A DNA stretch of 64,000 nucleotides from assembly GCA_964535215.1 (NCBI GenBank), contig CAZHST010000015.1:1-64000 (forward strand). The letters run 5' to 3'. A program made the position numbers and the translations under genes. Below the pieces are notes generated by a model. That model was not told where the DNA came from, did not search any database, and was given only the letters and a program-made list of their open reading frames with translations. Shown here in pieces: positions 35,496-45,400 of this stretch (the first letter of the stretch is position 1; each line of letters opens with the position of its first letter). This DNA comes from JACQHM01 sp964535215 (GTDB lineage Bacteria; Methylomirabilota; Methylomirabilia; Methylomirabilales; JACQHM01).

Positions 35496-36812
35496 ATGGT
35501 TCCCGGTGCAGGAAGACGGTGGATGAAGTTCCCGTTGATAGTTTTGCTGTTGTTCCTCCTGATCATCCCCGGCGGTGTCTATCACGGCGTGACCGCCGGC
35601 GATGATACCTATGAACGGCTGAAGGTCTTCACCGAGGTCCTCTCGTTAATCCAGTCCAACTATGTCGAGAATGTCGATCCGAAGGACCTGGTCTACGGTG
35701 GGATCCGGGGGATGCTCGAGTCCCTCGATCCCCACAGCTCCTTCATGCCTCCTGAGGTCTTCAAGGAGATGCAGGTGGAGACCCAGGGGAGCTTCGGGGG
35801 GTTGGGGATCGAGATCACCGTCAAGGATCACCAGCTCACGGTGGTGGCCCCCATCGAGGGCACCCCGGCCGATCGGGCCGGGATCCAGCCTGGCGATCGC
35901 ATTATCAAGATTGACGGGCAGCCGACGAAGGACATGACCCTCATGGAGGCGGTGCGGAAGATGCGGGGTCCGCGGGGGACGCAGGTCACCCTGACCATCG
36001 GGAGGGATGAGAGGGGAGTCTTTGACCTGACCCTCACCCGAGAGATCATCGAGATCAAGAGCGTCAAGAGCCAAGATCTCGGGGATGGGATCGGCTATGT
36101 CCGGATCATCTCGTTCCAAGAGCGGACGGCGCGGGATCTCCAGAATGCCCTGGAGCGGCTCAGGAAGAACGGGATGAATGCCCTCGTTCTGGATCTTCGG
36201 AACAACCCCGGCGGCCTCTTAAACCAGGCCGTTCAGGTGAGCGAGCTGTTCCTGGATAAGGGTCAGCTGATCGTGTACACCCAGGGAAGGGCCAAGGATC
36301 AGAACCTCCGGTTTGTGGCCGAGGGGCGGAACGGCCTCCCGAAGTTCCCCATGGTCGTCCTGGTCAACGGCGGATCAGCCTCTGCCTCGGAGATCGTGGC
36401 CGGGGCCCTGCAGGACTGGAAGCGGGCGGTGGTCCTCGGGACCAAGACCTTCGGGAAGGGATCTGTCCAAACGGTGATCCCTTTAAGCGACGGTTCGGGG
36501 CTTCGGCTGACGACGGCCAGGTACTTTACCCCTAAAGGCCGGTCCATTCATGGTTCGGGGATCGTTCCCGACATTGTGGTTGAATTGCCCCAGCCGGAGA
36601 AGGTAGCCAAGGCCCCCGAACGGGAGGAGCCCTCTACGACACCGCCTCGGGAGCGGAAGATCTCCGAAGAGGAGGATTCCTCCATCCAGATCGGGCGGAA
36701 GAACCTGGTCGATCTGAAGTCCGATCTTCAGCTCCAGCGGGCCATCGAGATCTTGAAGGCCAGCCGGATCCTGGAGGGGAGTACCACCGCTGCCGAGACG
36801 CCTGGCTCCTAG
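35496..36812 (+). CDS. ctpA: Carboxy-terminal processing peptidase (S41)
   Basis: About 438 residues: an N-terminal signal/anchor (FPLIVLLLFLLIIPGGVYHG), a PDZ domain (about 95-180; SFGGLGIEITVKDHQLTVVA, GTPADRAGIQPGDRI) and the S41 protease core with VLDLRNNPGGLLNQAV, nucleophile Ser in NGGSASASEIVAGAL and base Lys in FGKGSVQTVIPL. It degrades or trims periplasmic proteins, often with cell-wall enzymes as targets. ATG 35496 is chosen because GAGGAGG (35481) is well spaced; GTG 35487 is in frame. Linkage to envC is a common arrangement. Confidence 0.95.
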   Translation: MVPGAGRRWMKFPLIVLLLFLLIIPGGVYHGVTAGDDTYERLKVFTEVLSLIQSNYVENVDPKDLVYGGIRGMLESLDPHSSFMPPEVFKEMQVETQGSFGGLGIEITVKDHQLTVVAPIEGTPADRAGIQPGDRIIKIDGQPTKDMTLMEAVRKMRGPRGTQVTLTIGRDERGVFDLTLTREIIEIKSVKSQDLGDGIGYVRIISFQERTARDLQNALERLRKNGMNALVLDLRNNPGGLLNQAVQVSELFLDKGQLIVYTQGRAKDQNLRFVAEGRNGLPKFPMVVLVNGGSASASEIVAGALQDWKRAVVLGTKTFGKGSVQTVIPLSDGSGLRLTTARYFTPKGRSIHGSGIVPDIVVELPQPEKVAKAPEREEPSTTPPRERKISEEEDSSIQIGRKNLVDLKSDLQLQRAIEILKASRILEGSTTAAETPGS

Positions 36813-36825
36813 AAGGGTCAAGGTC

Positions 36826-37848
36826 ATGGAGTTGATGCTGGGGATCGAGACCTCCTGCGACGAGACGGCTGCCGCCGTCCTGGAGAGGGGCCGCAGGATC
36901 CGGTCCAACGTCATCACCTCCCAGGTGGCAGTCCACGCCCCCTATGGCGGGATCGTGCCGGAGTTGGCCTCCCGCAAGCAACTGGAGGCCATCGGTCCTG
37001 TCGTTCAAGAGGCCATGGCTCAGGCCCGGATCACCCTCAAGGATCTGGACGCGGTGGCGGTCACGGCCGGTCCCGGCCTCATCGGGTCGCTCCTGGTCGG
37101 GGTCTCCGTGGCGAAGGCCCTTGCCTACACGAAGAAGATCCCATTGGTGGCGGTAAATCACCTGGAGGGCCATATCTACGGGGCTCTCTTGGAGCATCCG
37201 GCTCTGGAACCACCCTATGTGGCCCTGGTGGTCTCCGGCGGCCATACCCATCTCTACTTCGTGGAAGCCCCTCTGCGTTACCGTCTCTTGGGCCGGACCC
37301 GAGATGATGCTGCAGGGGAGGCCTTCGACAAGGTGGCGAAGCTCTTGGATCTGGGTTACCCTGGTGGGCCAATCATCGAGAAGGTCGCCGAAGATGGTGA
37401 TGCCAAGGCGATCCCCTTCCCCCGGGCCCTTTTGAGCGACGGCTCGTTGGATTTCAGCTTCAGTGGCCTCAAAACCGCCGTGCGAAACTATGTCAAGAGT
37501 TTAGGGGTGAAGGGCAGGAAGGTGAGGGACCACCCGGCCCTGCTGGCGGATATCTGTGCCAGCTTCCAGCAGGCCGCTGTCGAGGTCTTGGTGCGAAACA
37601 CCCTTCGGGCGGCCCGGCAAACGGCGGCTCGACGGATCATCTTGGCCGGAGGAGTTGCCTGCAACAGGCTCCTGAGGCGACTCCTCAAGGAGGAGGCGGC
37701 AACAGAGGGCTTCGAGGTCTTCTATCCGAGCCCCATCCTCTGCACCGACAATGCTGCCATGATTGGGGCGGCGGGATGGGAGCGGCTCTTGGCTGGGGAG
37801 CGGGCTTCGTTGGACTTGAACCCCTCTCCAGATCTCCCTCTCGCCTAA
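36826..37848 (+). CDS. tsaD: tRNA N6-adenosine threonylcarbamoyltransferase
   Basis: A 340-residue Kae1/TsaD protein that transfers threonylcarbamoyl to A37 of tRNAs reading ANN codons. Signature blocks are GIETSCDETAAAVL, the metal motif VNHLEGHIYG (two His), ALVVSGGHTHLYFV, DFSFSGLKTAVRNYV and LAGGVACNRLLRRLL. It starts 14 bases after ctpA. TsaB, TsaC and TsaE are not in the window. Confidence 0.96.
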   Translation: MELMLGIETSCDETAAAVLERGRRIRSNVITSQVAVHAPYGGIVPELASRKQLEAIGPVVQEAMAQARITLKDLDAVAVTAGPGLIGSLLVGVSVAKALAYTKKIPLVAVNHLEGHIYGALLEHPALEPPYVALVVSGGHTHLYFVEAPLRYRLLGRTRDDAAGEAFDKVAKLLDLGYPGGPIIEKVAEDGDAKAIPFPRALLSDGSLDFSFSGLKTAVRNYVKSLGVKGRKVRDHPALLADICASFQQAAVEVLVRNTLRAARQTAARRIILAGGVACNRLLRRLLKEEAATEGFEVFYPSPILCTDNAAMIGAAGWERLLAGERASLDLNPSPDLPLA

Positions 37849-37856
37849 TTTCGGAA

Positions 37857-37886
37857 GCGTTCAGCTTTCAGCCATCAGCGATCGGC
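37857..37886 (+). repeat. Intergenic GCTTTCAGCC-type motif, copy 1
   Basis: GCGTTCAGCTTTCAGCCATC and the following CAGCGATCGGC resemble GCGCTCGGCTTTCAGCCGTC at 41474 and, on the other strand, GGCTAGCCGTCAGCTATCAGC at 56808-56828. All three lie outside genes. This may be a small dispersed genomic repeat. Confidence 0.35.
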
Positions 37887-37921
37887 GAAAATGCGGCAGG
37901 ACAAAAACTTCGACCGAAGGG

Positions 37922-38458
37922 TTGCCCTTGATTGTCACGAGGTCACGCGTGGGTAAGCTTCCGATCCTCCTCTACGGATCGTCTATCCTTCGACAGAAAT
38001 CCCTGCCGGTTCAAAAGATCGATGGGGAGCTTCAGACCTTCATCGATGACATGATCGAGACCATGTACGCCGCGCCGGGGGTGGGCCTTGCCGCCCCTCA
38101 GGTGGGGCGGCTCTCCCGGGTGATCGTCCTGAACCCCTCGGAGGACCAGGATCCCAAATCCCTTATGGTCTTGATCAACCCCGAGATCGTTCAGGCGGAA
38201 GGGGAGATCACGGCGGAGGAGGGGTGCCTCTGCATCCCGGACTTACGGGAGCCGGTCACCCGGTATGAGCGGGTGCTGGTCAAAGGATACGACAGGGATG
38301 AGCGGGAGGTCGAGGTGGAAGGGAAAGGGCTCCTCGCCCGGATTCTCCAGCACGAGGTTGATCACCTTGAAGGTCTCCTCTTCATCGATCGTCTGAGCCC
38401 GGCGAAGCGGGACATCCTCCGCCGTAGGCTCAAGAAGAGACGGATGGAGGAGCGCTGA
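37922..38458 (+). CDS. def: Peptide deformylase
   Basis: About 178 residues. It removes the N-terminal formyl group from new proteins. Motif 1 is GVGLAAPQVG, motif 2 EEGCLCIP (Cys metal ligand) and motif 3 ILQHEVDHLEG (two His ligands and the catalytic Glu). Motif 2 usually reads EGCLS; here Ser is Cys. The start is unclear: TTG 37922, TTG 37928 and GTG 37949 (VGKLPILLYGS) are all in frame with only weak ribosome sites. Confidence 0.95.
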   Translation: MPLIVTRSRVGKLPILLYGSSILRQKSLPVQKIDGELQTFIDDMIETMYAAPGVGLAAPQVGRLSRVIVLNPSEDQDPKSLMVLINPEIVQAEGEITAEEGCLCIPDLREPVTRYERVLVKGYDRDEREVEVEGKGLLARILQHEVDHLEGLLFIDRLSPAKRDILRRRLKKRRMEER

Positions 38459-38474
38459 TCCCCCGGGTGGTGGG

Positions 38475-39641
38475 ATGGGTCGGATCCTCATCCTCACCAA
38501 CAGTCCTTTGATCGGCCGGATCGGTTCCGACATCTTGACAGACTACGGGCATCAGGTCTGGATCGTCGGGGAGATCGAAAGGGCCCTTCAAACCAGCGAG
38601 GAGCACCGGATCGAGGTCATTCTCCTTGATCTCGCCTCTCCTCGGTTTCCGGGGCTGGAGATCCTCGCCACCCTCCGGGAGCAGGTCCCTGACGTGCCGG
38701 TCATCGCCATCGCAGCCCATCCTGCCTCGAAGCCTGCCATTGATGCCCTTCGGGCCGGAGCCTACGACTTTATCTCCCGGGCCCTCCTCCGCGAGGAACT
38801 GATAAACGCCGTTGAGCGGGCGGGGGAGCGTCACCGGATGAACGTGGAAAACCGCCGCCTCCTCGCCTCCCTCCGGCATCGGGTGAATGAGCTCTCGGCC
38901 CTGAACGAGGTGGGGAGGGCCCTCTGCTCTACCCTGGAGCCCTCCCGGGTGCTCGACCTCCTGGTCAGAAAGGCCCAGGACCTGGTGGGGGCCGAGGCCG
39001 GTTCCCTTCTCCTTTTAGACGAGCAAACCAGGGAGCTTTCCTTTGTCGTCGCCCTGGGGGAGAAAGGGGAACAGGTCAAGGCCTTGAGGCTCAAGGTGGG
39101 GGAGGGGATCGCCGGTTGGGTGGTAAAGGAAGGGGTCCCTCTGCTGGTCCCCAACGCGAGGGAGGACCCCCGCTTCTTCGCCGAGGCCGATCGCTGGACC
39201 CACTTCGAGACCCGCTCGATCCTCTGCGTCCCCATCAAGCTGAAGGAGAAGGTGATCGGGGCCATCGAGGTGTTGAACAAGCAGGGCGGGCCGTTCCATG
39301 AGCAGGATCTGGAGCTTTTGACCGCCCTCTCCGATCAGGCCGGTGTTGCCATCGAAAATGCCAGGCTCTACCAGCGGGAGCAGGAGATGGTGAGGAAGCT
39401 CCAAAAGCTCTCCCAGTTGAAGGATGAGTTCATCGGGGCCATCTCGGAGGAGCTAAGACGCTTTTTGACCCACATCATCGGCTACGCCGAGCTCTTGGAG
39501 GCGAAAGAGGTCAGGGACGAGCGGACCCAGGAGGAATTCATCGCTGCCATTCGGGAGGAGAGCCATCGTCTCTGGTACCTGGTCGAGGAGTTCCTCGATT
39601 TCGACAGGCTGAAGCCGCCGCCGACGGCCGGGGGAGAGTAG
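38475..39641 (+). CDS. Degenerate receiver-GAF-DHp signalling protein
   Basis: 388 residues with three parts. A REC-like domain (about 1-120) has lost its acidic pair (LILTNSP) and conserved Lys (ISRALLR), though an Asp remains at the phospho-site (ILLDLASP). A GAF domain (about 135-285) follows. The last part is a DHp-like helical pair in which the kinase H-box reads SEELRRFLTHIIGYAELL, with Glu at the phospho-His position. No ATPase domain follows. It cannot be a conventional kinase or switch; a scaffold, anti-kinase or dimerising GAF sensor is possible. GAF proteins bind small ligands or haem, but the ligand is unknown here. Confidence 0.85.
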   Translation: MGRILILTNSPLIGRIGSDILTDYGHQVWIVGEIERALQTSEEHRIEVILLDLASPRFPGLEILATLREQVPDVPVIAIAAHPASKPAIDALRAGAYDFISRALLREELINAVERAGERHRMNVENRRLLASLRHRVNELSALNEVGRALCSTLEPSRVLDLLVRKAQDLVGAEAGSLLLLDEQTRELSFVVALGEKGEQVKALRLKVGEGIAGWVVKEGVPLLVPNAREDPRFFAEADRWTHFETRSILCVPIKLKEKVIGAIEVLNKQGGPFHEQDLELLTALSDQAGVAIENARLYQREQEMVRKLQKLSQLKDEFIGAISEELRRFLTHIIGYAELLEAKEVRDERTQEEFIAAIREESHRLWYLVEEFLDFDRLKPPPTAGGE

Positions 39642-39708
39642 GCCCGGCAAAGCGGGACATCAGCGGAAGCGGAGGACAATTCCAGTCTGGGAGCAGGAAG
39701 GGGAGATC

Positions 39709-40467
39709 ATGACCAAAAGGAAGCTAGACTTGCCCAGGGCGAAGTGCATGGAACGGCTCGATCTCACCCCGGATCTGGCCATCTTCAAGTTCAAACCGGA
39801 GATCGAGTTCTCGTTTACCCCGGGACAGTACGCAACCATTGGGATGGAGGATGGGGGACGGCTCATCGAACGACCCTATTCCATCGTCTCCTCCCCTCAC
39901 GAGGAGCTGTTGGAGCTTTTCGTCGAGCTGGTCCCTGAAGGGGAGCTCACCCCCCTTCTCTTTCACAAGCTGCGGGTGGGGGATTTTGTCACCTTGAGGC
40001 CCCGGGCCAAAGGGAGGTTCACCTTAGATCCCGGATCCCGGCGTCATCTCATGATCTGTACCGTGACCGGCATCGCCCCGTTTATCAGCATGATCAGGAC
40101 CTATCGGGAGGAGATAGGGCGGCTTAAGATCCATCCTCACCTCGAGTTCTTCGTCATGCAGGGGGCTAGCCGCTCTTGGGAGTTCTGCTACAAAGACGAG
40201 CTGGAACAGCTCGCCCACGAGGCCCCGTGGCTAAAGTATGTGCCGACCGTCAGCCGACCCTGGGAGGATACCGCGTGGGGTGGTGAGACGGGGAGGGTAG
40301 AGACCCATATCCAGAAGTACGTGGCGGAATGGGGGTTACACCCTGATGACACCACCGCTTACGTGTGCGGCCATCCGGGGATGATCAAAAATGCGAAGAC
40401 CCTCCTTACCACCCTGGGGTTCCCCAAGGAGAAGCTTCGGGAGGAACAGTACTGGACGGAGTCGTAA
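39709..40467 (+). CDS. Ferredoxin/flavodoxin-NADP reductase-like flavoprotein
   Basis: 252 residues of the FNR superfamily: FAD domain with FTPGQYATIGM and RPYSIVSSPHEELLE, NAD(P) domain with LMICTVTGIAPFISMIRTY, YVCGHPGMIKNAK and the terminal REEQYWTES. The family moves electrons between NAD(P)H and ferredoxin or flavodoxin. FAD binding by RPYS is clear; the electron partner is not. AAGGGGAG precedes the ATG. The next gene is convergent. Confidence 0.9.
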   Translation: MTKRKLDLPRAKCMERLDLTPDLAIFKFKPEIEFSFTPGQYATIGMEDGGRLIERPYSIVSSPHEELLELFVELVPEGELTPLLFHKLRVGDFVTLRPRAKGRFTLDPGSRRHLMICTVTGIAPFISMIRTYREEIGRLKIHPHLEFFVMQGASRSWEFCYKDELEQLAHEAPWLKYVPTVSRPWEDTAWGGETGRVETHIQKYVAEWGLHPDDTTAYVCGHPGMIKNAKTLLTTLGFPKEKLREEQYWTES

Positions 40468-40470
40468 GGT

Positions 40471-41454
40471 CTAGGGCAAGCTCTTCACCTCAATGGCGGC
40501 CCTCGATTTCAAGGAATCAAGCCATTCCCTCATCTTCGCCTGGAGCTTCTGCTCGTAAAGGATGGTCCTGATGGCCCCCCGAACCTCGGCGAAGGGGATG
40601 TAGGGATCGGTCGTCCGCTCCTCCACCTTGATGATGTTGAAGCCGCTGGACGTCCTGATGAGATCGCTGATTCCCCCCACGGGAAGGCTGAAGGCGGCCC
40701 TATCCAGCTCCGGGGCCAGCTCCCCCTGCTTCATCTTCCCCAGCTCCCCCCCTTCCTTCGCCGTCGGCCCATCGGAGTAACGGGCGGCGGCTTCGGCGAA
40801 GTCCATCCCGGCCCTGAGGGCGGCTAAGGCCTCCTCTGCCCTGGCCTCGGCTTTGGAGGCCTCTTTCTCATCAGCTCCTTGAGGCACCCGGATCAGGATG
40901 TGGCGGAGCTTCACCTCCAGGGGCCTCTTGTACTGATCCCGGTGCTCTTGATAGTACCGCTGCAGCTCCTCCTCCGAGAGGATCACCTTGGATGTGACCT
41001 GTTTGTTCACGATCTTGGAGAGGAGGAGCTGTTCCTCGACCCCCTTTTTGAACCGCTCGAAGGTGATCCCTTCCTTGGCCAGGGCGGCCTTCAGCTCCTC
41101 ATCGGTCTTGAAGCCACTCCGCCGTTTGATCTCTTCGATGGCTGCCGTCACCTCAGCCGGCGAGGTTTGCATCCCTTCCTTCCTCGCATCCTGCAGCTGG
41201 AGACGGCGGAGGATCACGGCCTCCAGGAGCTGCTGCTGGGTGGCTTTCATCTGCTCCTGTTGCTCCTCCCCGGTGAACTCCTGCACGATCCGGCGAAGGA
41301 GCGGTTTCCCCTCCTCCTGGAGCTCGGTCAGGGTGAGCACCTCCCCGTTGACCACCGCTACGATCTTCTCGATCAGGATGCCGGAGGCAGGCGTCGAGAA
41401 GGTGACAAGGGTCGCCACGATCAGGATGAATGCAAAGCTCGCCTTCCCTATCAT
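40471..41454 (-). CDS. SurA-like periplasmic peptidyl-prolyl isomerase (parvulin)
   Basis: 327 residues: signal sequence (FILIVATLVTFSTPASG), SurA N-domain (ILIEKIVAVVNGEVLTLTEL), and one parvulin domain (about 185-290) with EVKLRHILIRVPQ, ARYSDGPTAKEGGELGKMKQ and SSGFNIIKVEERT. SurA has two parvulin domains; this has one. It probably helps fold outer-membrane proteins. It lies downstream of a second parvulin gene on the same strand, 36 bp apart. Confidence 0.9.
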   Translation of the reverse strand: MIGKASFAFILIVATLVTFSTPASGILIEKIVAVVNGEVLTLTELQEEGKPLLRRIVQEFTGEEQQEQMKATQQQLLEAVILRRLQLQDARKEGMQTSPAEVTAAIEEIKRRSGFKTDEELKAALAKEGITFERFKKGVEEQLLLSKIVNKQVTSKVILSEEELQRYYQEHRDQYKRPLEVKLRHILIRVPQGADEKEASKAEARAEEALAALRAGMDFAEAAARYSDGPTAKEGGELGKMKQGELAPELDRAAFSLPVGGISDLIRTSSGFNIIKVEERTTDPYIPFAEVRGAIRTILYEQKLQAKMREWLDSLKSRAAIEVKSLP

Positions 41455-41490
41455 GCAGAGGTCCTGTTGTAAGCGCTCGGCTTTCAGCCG

Positions 41491-42384
41491 TCACCTTTCA
41501 GGTTCTTTCTTTTCTTCAGCCTTGGGGGCCGCCTGGGCCTCCCCCACCGGCAGGAGGTCTTCCTGAATCTGGATCTTGGCCCCTTCCTTTAAAGAGGCTA
41601 AGAGTTCATCGAACCGCTTCCGCTGTTTCTCGTTCAGAAGTTTCTGCTTGAGCCGGTCCTTGACCTGCTCGAACTTGAGGGGGTCTGACGTCTTGCGGTC
41701 CACCAGTTTGATGATATGGTAGCCGAACTGGGTCTTCACGATACCGCTTACCTCACCCACCTTAAGGGCGAAGGCGGCCTTTTCGAACTCGGGCACCATC
41801 TGGCCCCGGCCGAAGTAGTTCAGGTCCCCCCCGTTGGCGCCGCTGGCCTTATCCAGCGAGACCTCCTTGGCCACGTCCTCGAACTTTTCCTTCTTCAAGC
41901 GGGCCAGGACCTTCTTGGCCTCTTCCTCCGTTTCGACCAGGATGTGCTTGGCCCGGATCCGTTCGTTGGAGAACTCTTCGGGATGGGCCTTGTAATAGGC
42001 CTCCACCTCCTGATCATCCACCGTGACCTTTTCCCCGATCTCCTCGTTCAGGAGGGTCTCCAGCAGCAGACGCCTTCTGAAATCCTTTGCCCGTTCCACG
42101 ACCTCGGGCCGGTCCCCGATCTTCCTGCGCTCCGCCTCCTGCAGCAGGAGTTCCCGGTTCGCCAGCTCCTCGAGAAGCTGTTTCTGTCCCTCCCGGGTGG
42201 AGGTAATAGGCTTGAGTTGGGGGGGGAGCCGGTCCAACTCTCGCTCAAAGTCGGCCACCGTCATCTCCGTTTCGTTGACCTTGAGGATCACCTTGTCCTT
42301 GGCCTCGCTGGAGCTTCCGGGGCTCGCACTACAGCCCAAGGCGATGGTCGAGATGAACACCCACAAGCCAAGCTTCCGTCTCAC
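41491..42384 (-). CDS. PrsA-like parvulin lipoprotein
   Basis: 297 residues with a lipoprotein signal (LWVFISTIALGC, Cys lipidation site), a SurA-type N-domain (KVNETEMTVADFERELDRLP) and a parvulin domain (about 140-240; RIRAKHILVETEEEAKKVL, DLNYFGRGQMVPEFEKAAF, TQFGYHIIKLVDRK). The last 25 residues are a charged, Ala/Glu/Lys-rich tail. It is predicted to be a membrane-anchored periplasmic foldase working with its neighbour. mfd lies upstream on the same strand. Confidence 0.92.
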   Translation of the reverse strand: MRRKLGLWVFISTIALGCSASPGSSSEAKDKVILKVNETEMTVADFERELDRLPPQLKPITSTREGQKQLLEELANRELLLQEAERRKIGDRPEVVERAKDFRRRLLLETLLNEEIGEKVTVDDQEVEAYYKAHPEEFSNERIRAKHILVETEEEAKKVLARLKKEKFEDVAKEVSLDKASGANGGDLNYFGRGQMVPEFEKAAFALKVGEVSGIVKTQFGYHIIKLVDRKTSDPLKFEQVKDRLKQKLLNEKQRKRFDELLASLKEGAKIQIQEDLLPVGEAQAAPKAEEKKEPER

Positions 42385-42446
42385 CTTGTTCTCCTTTCTG
42401 TGACAGGTCAGCGGGGTTTCGTGGGAAACACTGCTACCCTAGCATA

Positions 42447-45400
42447 TCACACGAGATGCAGCAAGAGGTTTCTTAAGGCGAAGAGGCGCTCCCTCGGCCC
42501 TCCCCGAACCTCGTAGACGAAAGCCTCCTCGGGGAGGTATCGAAGCCTTCCCTTCTCCTGGGTTAAAAGGGCTACGATCCGTTCGGGTTGGATCGGGGGA
42601 TGCTCGGCGAAGGCGATCTTCACACTCCCCTTCCTGAGATCCAGCTCCTTGATCTTCAGGCGCTTTGCGAGGAGCTTTATCTCCATCGCCCAGAGGAGCC
42701 ACCGGGCCGGTTCAGGGGGCTCTCCAAAGCGGTCGAGAAGCTCCTTCTCGAACTCGTGAAGCTGGTCTTGGTTCTCCACGGCGGCGAGGCGCTTGTAGAG
42801 GGTCAGACGAAGGTTCGGATCGGGGACATAGGCTTCGGGGAGGTACCCCTGGACAGGGAGCCTGAGGGTGGGCTCGACACCTGGTTCCTCGGGTTCCCCT
42901 TTCAGTTCCTTGATGGTCGAGGCGACCAGTTGACAGTAAAGATCAAACCCCACGGCTCTGATGTGACCGTGCTGCTCAGGGCCCAGAAGGTTTCCCGCCC
43001 CCCGGATCTCCAGGTCCCTCAGGGCGATCTTGAAACCTGAGCCAAGCTCCGTCAGTTCCAGCATGACCTGGAGCCTTTTTCTGGCCTGCTCCGTCAAAGG
43101 TTCATCGCCGGGGATCAAGAGGTACGCATAGGCCCGCTCCTTGTCACGGCCGACCCTCCCCCGGAGCTGGTAGAGCTGGGCCAGGCCCAACTGGTCAGCC
43201 CGGTTGATGATGATGGTGTTGGCCGTGGGGATGTCTAAGCCCGATTCGATGATGGTCGTGCAGAGGAGGACATCGTAGTTCCCCTGGTAGAAGTCGTACA
43301 TGATCCGTTCCAGCCGCTCCTCGGACATCTCGCCGTGGGCCACGGCCAGCCTGGCCGACGGAACGATCCGTTTTAAGGTCTTGGCGACGGCCTGGATATC
43401 CTCCACCCGGTTGTGGACGAAGAAGACCTGCCCGCCTCGGGAAAGCTCCCTCTCGATGGCCTCCTGGATCAGGGCCGGGTCGTAGCGGGCGACGACGGTG
43501 TGGATCGAGAGGCGCTCGGGCGGCGGGGTCTCGATGGTGCTGATGTCCCGGACGCCTAAGAGGGCCATGTGGAGGGTCCTGGGGATCGGGGTCGCGGTCA
43601 GGGTCAGGACGTCCACGTCTTTCTTCAACTGCTTCAGCTTCTCCTTGGCGGCCACGCCGAAGCGGTGCTCCTCGTCCACGATGAGAAGGCCCAGGTCCCG
43701 AAACTTCACATCCGGCTGGAGGAGCCGGTGGGTGCCGATGACGATGTCCACGGTTCCCGCTTTGAGGCTGCTGACCACCTCGTGCTGTTCCTTCCTGGGG
43801 GTAAAGCGGGAAAGCATGGCGACGGTCACGGGGAAGGGGGCGAAGCGCTCGGAGAAAGTCTGGAAGTGCTGCAGGGCCAGGACGGTCGTCGGCACCAGGA
43901 TGGCCACCTGCTTCCCGTCCATGACGGCCTTGAAGGCGGCCCGGAGGGCAACCTCCGTCTTTCCGTAGCCCACGTCCCCGCAGATCAGGCGGTCCATGGG
44001 ACGGTCCTGCTCCATATCCCGTTTCACGTCCTCGATGGCCTTCAACTGATCAGCGGTCTCCTCGTAGGGAAAGGCCGCCTCAAACTCCTTCTGCCAGGGG
44101 GTGTCGGGGGAGAAGGCGTAGCCTTTAATGACTTGCCTGGCCGCGTAGAGCTCCAGCAGGGCCTTTGCCATCTCGCGGATACTTGCCTTCACCCGCTCCT
44201 TGGCCTTCGCCCAGGAGGTCCCGCCCAGCCGGTCCAGAGCGGGTGGGTGGCCATCGGCCCCGACATAGCGGTGGATCAGGGAGAGCTTGTCCACGGGGAC
44301 GTAGAGCTTGTCCTGGTCAGCGTACTCCAGAAGGAGGTAGTCCCCCTCCTGCCCGCCCACGACAAGCTGGTGGAGGCCCAGGTAGCGGCCGATCCCGTGC
44401 TCCCCGTGGACGACGTAGTCCCCTTCCTTCAGGTCCTCAAAGGACTGGAAGGGGAGGGTCTCTTTGGGCTTAAGGGGTCGCCGGAGGGGCGGCCGGGGAC
44501 CGAAGATCTCGGCCTCCGTCACGTAGATCACCCCAAGGGTTGGGAACAGGAAGCCGGCGCTTAACGGTCCGGTCAGGATCCCGATCCCCCCAGGGGTCGA
44601 GACCTCCCCGAGGGCTGCTCCCACCTCATGGTCCTTCAGGACCTCCTGAAGCCTCCTCCCCTGGGCCTCGCTCCGGGCCACCAGGTGGACGATCTTCCCC
44701 TCCCGTCTCCACGTTTGGAGATCCTTCGTCAGCTCCGTGAACCTCCCCCGGTACGGGGGGAGGCTCTTGGTCTCGAAGGTAAAGCTCACACCCTCCACTC
44801 TGCTCCGGGGGAAGGTCTCCAGCTTGAGGATCGGAAAGGCCTTCGCCCGTTCGACGAAGGCCTCCCAGGTCAGGAGGTGTTCATCCCAGGAGGCCCCCCC
44901 CGGGAGGGGCTCCTCTCCGGATCGCCTCCGGAAGAGGGTCTCTGCCTTCGCTCGCAGCTCTTCCGGCTCGTCAAAGGCCAGGATCGCCTCGGACGGGAGA
45001 TGCTGGAAAAAGGTCGCGGTCAAGGGGGCCTCGAGGACGGGGAGGAGGGAGATCTTCGAGAGAGGTCCGATGGAACGCTGGGTCTCGGCATGGAATTCCC
45101 GGAGGGAGACGATCTCATCGCCGAAGAACTCGACCCTGACAGGATTTTCAGCCGAAGGCGGGAAGAAATCCAGGATGCCACCCCTCAAGCTGTACTCCCC
45201 CCGGTTGACCACCTGGGATCCATAGGTGTAACCCCCTTCCTGGAGGGCTTTGAGCACCTCTTCCATCGGGATGATCCGCTGGGGGTAGAGGGAAAGGGTG
45301 AGGGAGGCAAGGGTTTCAGGAGGGATCGTCCACGCCAACCCTCCGGCCAGGGTGGCCACGACGGCCGGGAGCTCGCCCAGGAGGAGGCCTTTTAACGTCC

